Shown: positions 51,585-58,895 of the stretch, piece by piece
Layout of the letters: every line of letters starts with the position of its first letter
Numbering within the stretch: the stretch's first letter is position 1
Assembly: GCA_025350865.1 (NCBI GenBank)
Contig: JANXWZ010000072.1
Location: 1-62,171 of the forward strand
Direction: 5' to 3'
DNA length: 62,171 nucleotides
Origin: Rhodanobacteraceae bacterium
Lineage (GTDB): Bacteria > Acidobacteriota > Terriglobia > Terriglobales > Acidobacteriaceae
Position numbers and translations under genes: made by a program
Notes under the pieces: model-generated
Seen by the model: only the letters and a program-made list of their open reading frames with translations
What the model was told of the DNA's origin: nothing
Databases searched by the model: none

Positions 51585-53408
51585 CTACTGAGGCGTCACA
51601 AACTCCAGCCGACTGCCGCCATAGATCTTTACGGTCGCTTTCTGGTACGCGCTGGCGGGAGCCTCCATGATGTTCTCCACATACGTCTGCGGATTGCGGT
51701 CGTACAGCGGAAACCAGCTCGACTGTACCTCCACCATCATGCGATGGCCCTTGAGGAACGTGTGGTCCGCCCCATGCAGCGACCACTTGTACTCCTCCAC
51801 CTTGTTGGCGACAATCGGCTCGGGCTTCTCGAAGCTCTTGCGATACCGCCCCCGAAAGATCTCATCCACAATCATCGTCTGCTGGCCATCGGGGGCTACA
51901 TCGATCAGCTTGACGATCCAGTCCGCATCGGTTCCCGTTGTGGAAGCAAAGATGTCCGCCATCACGTCGCCGGTCACCGTCACGTCTTTGTCCAGCACCT
52001 CGCCCTTGAACTCGGCGAGATCCTTGCGCCCATCGACGAAGCGTTGATCTTCCACCAGCCACGTCCGCCACTTCGAGCCCGTGCCGTATGTGGATTGCAC
52101 AAGGCGATGCCGGTACGGAATCGGGTCCGCCGGATCCGCGATATAGGATGCGGTTACGGCGGTCTTCAGGATGGCCTTGCAGTCCGTGCTGGCACCACAG
52201 TATTGAAGCCCTCCGTCAGGCGCGAAATTCAGATTAGCATTGCTAAATCCGGTCTTCGGCGGCCACACATCATACCGCTCCCACTTGTTCTCGCCAGTCC
52301 GGAAGCTCGCCACACCCTTCAGATCGAACCCCGGCTTGCCCTTCAGGTAGAACTCAAAGAACGGCGTCTCAAACTTATTGCGATATTCTTCGCCGGTCTT
52401 GACTCCGCCAAACGACACCTTTCCGAAGTCCCCGCCCAGCGAATCGCCCGGCCCACGCGACCAGCCGCCATGGTTCCACGGCCCCAGCACCATAAACACT
52501 TCATGCTTCGTATCGTGCGGATGCAGCGCGGCATACTCGGCCTGCGTGCCCCACATATCTTCCTGGTCCCACCAGCCTCCAACCTCCAGCGTCGGAACCT
52601 CGACCTTTCCGAGGTGGTACTCGACCGCCATATCCTTCCAGAACTTTACATAGCTCGGCGACGACAGAAACACCTTCGCCGTCGGCAAATTCTCCATCTT
52701 GGCCGACTTCGCCGCTCCCGAGAAATTCACGTTCTTCAGAAAAAAGTCGTACTGGTCTTCTTTCGAGTCTGCCGGGACATCGGTCTTCTGTGCCTCAAGC
52801 TGCTGCACATAGTCAAAGCCATACGTCTGCCGGAACGCACCGTTATGGAAGAAGTCGTCTCCCAGCCAGATGTCGGTCATCGGAGCCTGCGGGCTGATCG
52901 CCTTCACCGCTGGATGCGCATCGATCCCGGCCATCATCGCCAGAAATCCGGGATAGCTGATCCCCAGCACGCCCACCTTGCCGTCGTTGTTCTTCACGTT
53001 CTTCAGCAGCCAGTCGATCGTGTCGCGGGTGTCGGTCGTCTCGTCCACGTCGGTCTTCGCGGTGTGCGCGACGACGGGCCGATTCATCACGAACGTCCCC
53101 TCGCTGCCGTAACGCCCGCGAATGTCCTCATAGACAAAGATGTAGCCGCTTGCCGCAAGCTCCGGCTTCGACCGGGCAACGCCCTTCGGGGTATAGCCGT
53201 CGACGCCATACGGCGTCCGCTCCATTAGAAACGGCAGCGCCGCAGCGGCTTGGGCATCCGAGCCAGCGGGCCGCAGAATCACCGCATGAAGCTTCAGCCC
53301 ATCGCGCATCGGGATCATCGCCTCCGACCGCACATACTCCGGCGACTGTCCATGACAGCCCACCACCAACGCCAAAGCCGCAATCGCCAACCCAAAAGAA
53401 CGCTTCAT
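51585..53408 (-). CDS. CocE/NonD family hydrolase, lipoprotein
   Basis: 607 aa from the ATG at 53408, six bases after GGAGG; an ATG six bases earlier abuts that site. Lipoprotein signal (KRSFGLAIAALALVVGC). The alpha/beta hydrolase nucleophile is in KVGVLGISYPGFLAMM, with the preceding DEGG-like ETTDTRDTIDWLLK. The C-terminal jelly-roll (VTVTGDVMADIFASTTGTDADWIVKLIDV) and SLHGADHTFLKGHRMMVEVQSSWFP with the catalytic His region match CocE and X-Pro dipeptidyl peptidases. An acyl ester or amide is the likely substrate. Confidence 0.88.
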   Translation of the reverse strand: MKRSFGLAIAALALVVGCHGQSPEYVRSEAMIPMRDGLKLHAVILRPAGSDAQAAAALPFLMERTPYGVDGYTPKGVARSKPELAASGYIFVYEDIRGRYGSEGTFVMNRPVVAHTAKTDVDETTDTRDTIDWLLKNVKNNDGKVGVLGISYPGFLAMMAGIDAHPAVKAISPQAPMTDIWLGDDFFHNGAFRQTYGFDYVQQLEAQKTDVPADSKEDQYDFFLKNVNFSGAAKSAKMENLPTAKVFLSSPSYVKFWKDMAVEYHLGKVEVPTLEVGGWWDQEDMWGTQAEYAALHPHDTKHEVFMVLGPWNHGGWSRGPGDSLGGDFGKVSFGGVKTGEEYRNKFETPFFEFYLKGKPGFDLKGVASFRTGENKWERYDVWPPKTGFSNANLNFAPDGGLQYCGASTDCKAILKTAVTASYIADPADPIPYRHRLVQSTYGTGSKWRTWLVEDQRFVDGRKDLAEFKGEVLDKDVTVTGDVMADIFASTTGTDADWIVKLIDVAPDGQQTMIVDEIFRGRYRKSFEKPEPIVANKVEEYKWSLHGADHTFLKGHRMMVEVQSSWFPLYDRNPQTYVENIMEAPASAYQKATVKIYGGSRLEFVTPQ

Positions 53409-53435
53409 CGACATCCTCCACTCCGTAAATAAAAA

Positions 53436-53537
53436 ACGTTACGCGGATAAGTCGGATAAAAGGGACCAGACGGATAAGTCCACATTGCCCTGGTCCTAAT
53501 GTTCTTATCCGTCTTGTCCGTCTGATCCGCGTAACGC
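53436..53537. repeat. Dispersed long inverted repeat (TACGCGGATA family)
   Basis: CGTTACGCGGATAAGTCGG at the left pairs with TCCGTCTGATCCGCGTAACG at the right, with TCCGTCTT and GACGGATAAG units between. Third full copy of the family in this window, between a hydrolase and the CDGSH gene. Confidence 0.8.
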
Positions 53538-53548
53538 ACTGTCTTGGT

Positions 53549-53797
53549 TCAAGCCGCCGGCACGGGGCTCGTGTTGCACTTCCAGCCTTCGCGGCCATGG
53601 GTCCCATCGCAAAACGGTCGGTTCGACGACAAGCCGCAGCGGCACAGTGAAACCGCCGGCTTACCGGTCAAATCCCACTCCACCCCATTGGCATCCACCA
53701 GCGAAATCGGTCCTTCTACCCGAAACGGGCCGTTCGGTCGTACCGTAATCTTCACTGCCGGTACAACCGGCTCTGCCACAACCACTTCGTCAGACAT
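53549..53797 (-). CDS. CDGSH iron-sulfur domain protein
   Basis: 82 aa from the ATG at 53797 (AGGAGAAGAT upstream). PNGPFRVEGPISLVDANGVEWDL leads to the cluster motif CRCGLSSNRPFCDGTH, the three-Cys one-His ligand set of a mitoNEET-type 2Fe-2S cluster. A typical bacterial short form, soluble. It may carry electrons or iron-sulfur clusters. Confidence 0.92.
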   Translation of the reverse strand: MSDEVVVAEPVVPAVKITVRPNGPFRVEGPISLVDANGVEWDLTGKPAVSLCRCGLSSNRPFCDGTHGREGWKCNTSPVPAA

Positions 53798-53864
53798 ATC
53801 TTCTCCTTGGGGTTCAAGGTCAGCATAACAAACCTGTCCTGCGATTGACCTCGTTTCCCGTACT

Positions 53865-54530
53865 ATGAGTCCCATGCGAAATTTCTCGGCACGCGAAACC
53901 GAGTGGCTCCTGGAGCTGGACGGCATTGAACTCGCCAGCTTCAAGCGCCGCGCCTTGGCCTTCCTGCTCGATTGGATTCTGATTGGCGTGACGCTGCTGC
54001 CTATCTTCGCCGGCGGAGTCTGGGGCTATCTCAAGTGGCGCGAGATGCACGGCCATGCCGTTCCCTCAAATACCAACATCATGGTCGGCCCGGGAATGTT
54101 CAAAATTGACGAAAAAAATCCGCCGCCCGGCGAGAAATCGGAAGGGAAGTTTCTCGAAGAGGCGGCCGACATCGTCATCCCCGTCCTCTATTTCGGTCTG
54201 CTCACCTGGAAAGGCAAGGGCCGCACTCCCGGCAAACGCATTTTCAAGATTCGTGTCGTCTCCCTCGTTCATCGTCATCTCACGCTCTGGCACTCCATCG
54301 AGCGAGCGCTCGGATACGGAGCCGCCGCACTCGAAGGCGGATTCGGCTTCATCCAGTTCTTCATCCACCCTTACCGCCGCTGCGTGCAGGACCGCATCGC
54401 CGAGACCATCGTGGTGACCGAAAGCAGCTACAAACTGATGCAGGCGAAGACCAGCCATCCGCTGCTGCCAGACGTCGGCTCCCTTGCAGAACTCCACCAG
54501 TCCGACGAATCGCTACCAACTACCAACTAA
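53865..54530 (+). CDS. RDD family membrane protein
   Basis: About 221 aa (ATG at 53865; 53874 also possible). ASFKRRALAFLLDWILIGVTLLPIFAGG is the RDD opening with an Arg-Arg and an Asp in the first helix; VIPVLYFGLLTWKGKGRTPGKRIFKIRVVSL and HSIERALGYGAAALEGGFGFIQFFIHPYRRCVQDRIAETIVV complete the pattern. Related to transporters; substrate unknown. It overlaps the upstream open region of the CDGSH gene on the other strand. Confidence 0.85.
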   Translation: MSPMRNFSARETEWLLELDGIELASFKRRALAFLLDWILIGVTLLPIFAGGVWGYLKWREMHGHAVPSNTNIMVGPGMFKIDEKNPPPGEKSEGKFLEEAADIVIPVLYFGLLTWKGKGRTPGKRIFKIRVVSLVHRHLTLWHSIERALGYGAAALEGGFGFIQFFIHPYRRCVQDRIAETIVVTESSYKLMQAKTSHPLLPDVGSLAELHQSDESLPTTN

Positions 54531-54545
54531 CCACTACCAACTGTC

Positions 54546-54803
54546 TTATAGCTCCACCATCACCTCGTCCACATAACACCAGCCCCACCGCTCCCCAGGC
54601 TCGACGCTGCGCATCACCGCGTGCTTCGTCGCGTGGAAGTGCTTGGTCGCATGCTTCCCAACACTCGAATCACAGCACCCCACATGCCCGCACAGCAGAC
54701 ACTCCCGCAGATGCACCCAGCGCATGCCCTGCGTCAGGCATTCCACGCATCCGTCGCCGGACTTCTTCACCGCCACCAGATTGTCAAAGTGCGTACACTC
54801 CAT
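54546..54803 (-). CDS. UBP-type zinc finger protein
   Basis: 85 aa. Cys/His pattern CTHF, GCVECLTQGMRWVHLRECLLCGHVGCCDSSVGKHATKHFHATKHAVMRSVEPGERWGWCYVDE, as in the ZnF-UBP domain of eukaryotic deubiquitinases. Stand-alone bacterial members are known; what they bind is not established. Converges with the RDD gene after 15 bases, where the short units CTACCAACTA repeat. Confidence 0.85.
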   Translation of the reverse strand: MECTHFDNLVAVKKSGDGCVECLTQGMRWVHLRECLLCGHVGCCDSSVGKHATKHFHATKHAVMRSVEPGERWGWCYVDEVMVEL

Positions 54804-54822
54804 CGGCCGATCCTCCCGGCTT

Positions 54823-55338
54823 TTAGACTATCCGATTCCCCTCTGTGTCTCCACGAAGCCGCTCCCGAAGAGCGCCCGCCAGTTCCACCAGGTGGCGCAG
54901 TTTGGGTTCGAGCGCCGCAGACACCGACGGCTCGCGCAGCGCCAACTGGCTCTCGAGCAACAAGCCGGTCACCGCCGACTTCAGATCGTTCTCCACTTCC
55001 GTCACCGCAGCCCGTCGAGCCACCGTTTGCTCCCCCTCCCGCCGCATCAGTGCCGCCTTCACCTCACGGCTCAACCGCGCACAGCCTGAGATTGCGAAGT
55101 TGACCTGCACCGGCAGGGCCAAACCCGCAAGCTCCCACACCTGATCCGCCCAATCCGGGTCAGACTCGGCAAGACTTTCTTCGACCACCACTACCCCAAA
55201 CTCAGCTCGGCGCAACGCAGCCAATCCTGCCTTCCGCGTCGCTGCAACTTCCACGTTCGAGCCCAACTCGCCTGCAATCCACTGGGCGCAATTCTCCGCG
55301 CCCTCCATCGACGCAATCATTAGTACATCTCTGGTCAT
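54823..55338 (-). CDS. Receiver-like protein with a degenerate histidine-kinase helix
   Basis: 171 aa from the ATG at 55338. The first 90 residues resemble a receiver fold (MTRDVLMIASMEGAENCAQWIAGEL, FGVVVVEESLAESD) without the acidic pair, where VVVEE replaces the phospho-Asp. The end (VARRAAVTEVENDLKSAVTGLLLESQLALREPSVSAALEPKLRHLVELAGALRERL) looks like a dimerisation helix pair of a histidine kinase in which the His is missing. It starts 38 bases after the NtrC-type gene and is likely co-transcribed. Function unknown, perhaps a partner or anti-activator. Confidence 0.6.
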   Translation of the reverse strand: MTRDVLMIASMEGAENCAQWIAGELGSNVEVAATRKAGLAALRRAEFGVVVVEESLAESDPDWADQVWELAGLALPVQVNFAISGCARLSREVKAALMRREGEQTVARRAAVTEVENDLKSAVTGLLLESQLALREPSVSAALEPKLRHLVELAGALRERLRGDTEGNRIV

Positions 55339-55376
55339 GATTTTGTCAGCCTTTCCCACCGCTCGCCGCTACTCCG

Positions 55377-56960
55377 TCAAAGCTCGTCGTCGTCCGTCAG
55401 ACCGTATTCCTTCAACTTGCGATACAGCGTCGTCTTGCCGATCCCCAGCAGCTTCGCCGCCATCAGTTTGTCGCCCTTCAGTTCCCGGATCGTCCCCAGA
55501 ATCGCAAGCTTCTCCATCTCCGCAATCGACACAATGGCGCGGCCCATGGCTTCGCCCTCCGGCTCCAATCCGGCGGTCGAAAGCTCCTCACCAACCACGT
55601 TGCTCACACGCTCGTGCATCGCATAATCGTGCAGCTGCGTCGGCAAATCGCCCATGTGCACGATCGGTCCCGAACTCAAAGCGCACGCCCGTTCCATCGC
55701 GCTTTCCAGCTCACGTACATTCCCGGGCCAGCTGTAACCCATCACCGTCCGCAGCGCATCCGGCGACATTGTGTACGACCTGCCATTCTCCTTTTGCGCC
55801 CGGTCCAGAAAATGCTGGACCAAAGCGGGAATATCCTCGCGCCGGTCCCGCAACGGCGGAATCCGTAGTGTCACCACGTTCAGCCGGAAATACAAATCCC
55901 TGCGGAATCGCCCAGCCTCCACCATGGCCGCCAGATTTCGGTTGGTTGCCGCCAGCACTCTCGTCGACACCGGCACGGACTGCGATCCGCCCACCGGGTA
56001 CACCGCCTTCTCCTGCAGCGCGCGCAGCAGCTTCGCCTGCAAATCCAGCGGCAACTCCCCGATCTCATCCAGAAAAACCGTCCCGCCATCCGCCGCGGTC
56101 AGCAATCCATCCTTGGAGTGGGTCGCCGCCACCCGGCTCGCGCCAAGGTGTGCCCCCTTCACATATCCGAACAGCTCACTCTCGATCATCTCCGGCACCA
56201 GCGACCCGCAGTCCACCGGAATAAATGGCCTCTGAGCGGTCGGCCCGTTGAAGTGGATCGACCGCGCCACCAGCTCCTTGCCCGTGCCACTCTCCCCCAC
56301 GATCAACGCCGGGTGCTGCGTATACGCTACCTTCGACAGAATCCGGTACAGCTTCTCCATCTCGGGCGATGTGCCAATCAGGTGGCCCGACCCCTTCGGA
56401 TTCCGCAGCTTGTCCCGCAGCCGCCGGCTTTCGATATCGAAGTGCGTCCGCTCCGCCGCCCGTTCCAGAACAGTCATCAGCTCTTCCAGCGAGAACGGCT
56501 TGGTCAGATAGTCGCCAGCGCCAATCCGCATCGCTTCCACCGCGCTCGCCACCGTCGCGAAGGCAGTCATCACAACAACCGACGTCTCAGCGTGGAGGAC
56601 TTTCACCTCTTCCAACAGCGTCAAACCGCTGGCCCCGGCAAGTTTCAGGTCCAGCAACAGCAGGTCGACCTTATGGTGCTTCAGAATCGCCCGCGCCCCG
56701 GGCAGGTCTGCTGCCGACACCACCACGAAACCCATCTTCCGTGCGATCTCGCAACACGCATTCCGGACCGAGGCGTCGTCGTCTACCACCAGCAGGTGAA
56801 GCGCCGGCAACTCGCCCGCAACGCTCTCGGCTGGCGCAGCTTCCGGCTTGCGTGCGACCACGAATCCGGACTCTCGACCCACCGCGGGGACGCTAACCGG
56901 GTTAACGTCACCGGCACGAAAAGACTTAAAGGCTGATGTACTGCTCTGAGTAGCCTGCAT
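55377..56960 (-). CDS. NtrC-family sigma-54 activator with a GAHLGA loop
   Basis: About 527 aa from the ATG at 56960. Receiver domain (residues about 45-165): LLVVDDDASVRNAC, phospho-Asp in LLLLDLKLAG, and VVMTAFAT with KPFSLEEL. AAA+ domain: Walker A IVGESGTGKELVARSIH, Walker B TVFLDEIGELPLDLQAKLL. The sigma-54-contacting loop reads GYVKGAHLGASRVAATHSKDG, where GAFTGA is expected. Sensor 2 PGNVRELES and a Fis-type HTH (LAILGTIRELKGDKLMAAKLLGIGKTTLYRKLKEYGL) follow. Phosphorylation would control oligomerisation, but sigma-54 activation is doubtful. Confidence 0.9.
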   Translation of the reverse strand: MQATQSSTSAFKSFRAGDVNPVSVPAVGRESGFVVARKPEAAPAESVAGELPALHLLVVDDDASVRNACCEIARKMGFVVVSAADLPGARAILKHHKVDLLLLDLKLAGASGLTLLEEVKVLHAETSVVVMTAFATVASAVEAMRIGAGDYLTKPFSLEELMTVLERAAERTHFDIESRRLRDKLRNPKGSGHLIGTSPEMEKLYRILSKVAYTQHPALIVGESGTGKELVARSIHFNGPTAQRPFIPVDCGSLVPEMIESELFGYVKGAHLGASRVAATHSKDGLLTAADGGTVFLDEIGELPLDLQAKLLRALQEKAVYPVGGSQSVPVSTRVLAATNRNLAAMVEAGRFRRDLYFRLNVVTLRIPPLRDRREDIPALVQHFLDRAQKENGRSYTMSPDALRTVMGYSWPGNVRELESAMERACALSSGPIVHMGDLPTQLHDYAMHERVSNVVGEELSTAGLEPEGEAMGRAIVSIAEMEKLAILGTIRELKGDKLMAAKLLGIGKTTLYRKLKEYGLTDDDEL

Positions 56961-57075
56961 AGGTTGTGTCCCTAACACTAACCCAATCGATCAATCTTTG
57001 GTAATTCGTCCCAATTGTGGAAAGAAGGACGTTCCCATTTTGGAACCCACGCCGTCGGCGAGGTTACTGACGGAA

Positions 57076-58770
57076 ATGCAAAAATACCCCATGGCCCAAG
57101 TTCGCTTTCGAGTTCCACCCCAGGCGGTCCTCTGCGCTGCCGCTCTCGTGGCGATCTTCCCGATGCTCCTGAACGGCCCGTCCTGCGGACACGACTTTGA
57201 CTTTCACCTGCTCAGCTGGCTCGAAGCCTCCAAACAATTCGCGGCGTTCCACTACCCGCACTGGGCCTTCACCCCGGCCTGGAACGCAGGCGAACCGCGC
57301 TTCATCTTCTATCCACCGCTCTCCTGGGCACTCGGTGGACTGCTCGGTCTCATCCTGCCGTGGACCATCGTTCCCGCAGCCTTTACATGGATCGCCCTGA
57401 CGATCTCCGGCCTCACCATGCACCGCCTCGCGAGCCGCCACGCCTCGCCGCCAGCCGCGCTGCTTGCCGCTACCCTCTACCTCGCCAACCCCTACATGCT
57501 GTTCACCGCCTACGAGCGCACCGCCTACGGCGAACTCCTCGCCGCCGCTTGGATTCCGCTGCTCTTCGCCGCTGCACTGGCGCCTGGCGTCCGCATTTTA
57601 CCGATCGCGATTCCGCTAGCCCTGATCTGGCTTACTAACGCCCCCGCCGCCGTCATGTCCAGCTACGCGCTGGCGTTCCTCATCGCCATTCGCCTGATCC
57701 GAGGTCATTCTGAGCAAAGCGAAGAATCTCCGTATTTTGCATTGGCATTGCGCGCCACCGCCGGCGTCGCACTCGCCCTATCCCTCGCAGCCTTCTACAT
57801 CGTCCCTGCCGCCTACGAGCAGCGCTTCGTCCAGGTCAACATGATCGTCACCGAGGGAATGCGTCCCGCCGACCACTTCCTCTTCCACCGCATGGCCGCC
57901 ACCGCCCCGGACGCCGCCTATCACGACCAGGTCGTCCACACCGCGTCTCTCATCGCCCTAACCCTGCTCGCCCTCATCGTCCTGGCCGCAATCGCAGCCC
58001 CAAAAAAGAGTTGTCATCCTTCGCAAAGCGGAGGACCTGCTTCTCGCATTTGGCCCCTTCTCCTCCTCGCCCTCCTCCTGGCCTTCCTCCTAACCCCACC
58101 CTCCCTCTTCCTCTGGAACCACGTCCCAAAACTAGCCTTCCTCCAATTCCCCTGGCGCCTCTGCGCCCTGCTCGCCGTCATCATGGCGACCTTCGCAGCC
58201 CAGGCCCTCGACCGCCTGCCCGCTCTCCCCTCTTCCCTCCTCCCTCTTCCCTTAGCCCTCGTACTTGTCCTCCCCGCCTGGCACTTCTTCCATCTCCCCT
58301 GCGACCCCGACGACGCAGTACCCGCACGCGTTGCCCTCTTCCAACACAACGGTGGTGCCGAGCCCACCGACGAATACACGCCGAGCCAAGCCGACAACGA
58401 AGCCCTGCGCCAAAATGACCCACCCTACTGGCTCACGCAACCCACGACCCCCGTGGCCCCATCCGCCAGCTCCTGCCCAAGCTGCCCTCCCGTCGTCCAT
58501 CTCAACCTGGTGGAGTCCGCGCCACAACTCCTCGTGCTGAATCTCCGCGCTTACCCCACATGGCAAGTCACCCTGAACGGCCAAGCCCAACCAACTGCGT
58601 CGCTGCGCCAGGACGGCCTCATCACCGTCCCTCTGCCAGCCGGCCCCGACACCGTCGACATCACCTACCAGCGCACTCCCGACCAGAACATCGGGCTAGC
58701 GATCTCTGCCCTAGCCGCAGCCACCGCCCTAGCCCTATCCCGAAAAAAACTCTCAACTCTCTACTCCTGA
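57076..58770 (+). CDS. Large multi-pass membrane protein (YfhO/GT-C-like)
   Basis: About 564 aa from the ATG at 57076. Eleven or so membrane helices. The loop after the first helix contains HDFDFHLLSWLEASKQFAAFHYPHWAF and ARFIFYPPLSWALGG-like residues (the actual order is AGEPRFIFYPPLSWALGG), as in 6-pyruvoyl-tetrahydropterin-synthase-related or GT-C membrane proteins. The C-terminal soluble domain (HLNLVESAPQLLVLNLRAYPTWQVTLNG) is a beta-sandwich. Two dispersed repeats lie in frame (57701, 58012), encoding SEQSEESP and SQSGGPAS in loops. Likely a glycosyl- or lipid-linked transferase; uncertain. Confidence 0.7.
   Translation: MQKYPMAQVRFRVPPQAVLCAAALVAIFPMLLNGPSCGHDFDFHLLSWLEASKQFAAFHYPHWAFTPAWNAGEPRFIFYPPLSWALGGLLGLILPWTIVPAAFTWIALTISGLTMHRLASRHASPPAALLAATLYLANPYMLFTAYERTAYGELLAAAWIPLLFAAALAPGVRILPIAIPLALIWLTNAPAAVMSSYALAFLIAIRLIRGHSEQSEESPYFALALRATAGVALALSLAAFYIVPAAYEQRFVQVNMIVTEGMRPADHFLFHRMAATAPDAAYHDQVVHTASLIALTLLALIVLAAIAAPKKSCHPSQSGGPASRIWPLLLLALLLAFLLTPPSLFLWNHVPKLAFLQFPWRLCALLAVIMATFAAQALDRLPALPSSLLPLPLALVLVLPAWHFFHLPCDPDDAVPARVALFQHNGGAEPTDEYTPSQADNEALRQNDPPYWLTQPTTPVAPSASSCPSCPPVVHLNLVESAPQLLVLNLRAYPTWQVTLNGQAQPTASLRQDGLITVPLPAGPDTVDITYQRTPDQNIGLAISALAAATALALSRKKLSTLYS
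57701..57736. repeat. Dispersed repeat GAGGTCATTCTGAGC copy 2, inside a gene
   Basis: GAGGTCATTCTGAGCAAAGC then GAAGAATCTCCGTATT. Differs from the copy at 32798 at only two positions. It is in frame and encodes RGHSEQSEESPYF between two membrane segments. Confidence 0.8.
58012..58052. repeat. TCATCCTTCGC...GGAGGACCTGC repeat, inside a gene
   Basis: TGTCATCCTTCGCAAAGCGG then AGGACCTGCTTCTCGCATTT. Same family as 34120-34168. Here it encodes CHPSQSGGPASRIW in a loop of the membrane protein. Confidence 0.7.
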
Positions 58771-58803
58771 CTCAAAACTCATGGACAGGCCTTTGCTCCT
58801 TTG

Positions 58804-58838
58804 CCTTATCCGTGTTGATCCGTCTTATCCGTGGTCGC
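58804..58838. repeat. Half copy of the TATCCGTCTTATCCG repeat
   Basis: CCTTATCCGTGTTGATCCGT then CTTATCCGTGG resembles the right arm of the full inverted repeats at 18406 and 53436. Only this arm is present between the membrane protein and pgm. Confidence 0.55.
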
Positions 58839-58895
58839 CCTCGCTCTTCGGTTACACTCCCCATGTCGCATCTAACACCCAAGAGGTTCAACAAA

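Noticed and set aside
54511..54541. Short CTACCAACTA direct repeats at the end of the RDD gene as an attachment site
   Set aside because: Only three short copies, no integrase and no matching site elsewhere; simple local duplication.
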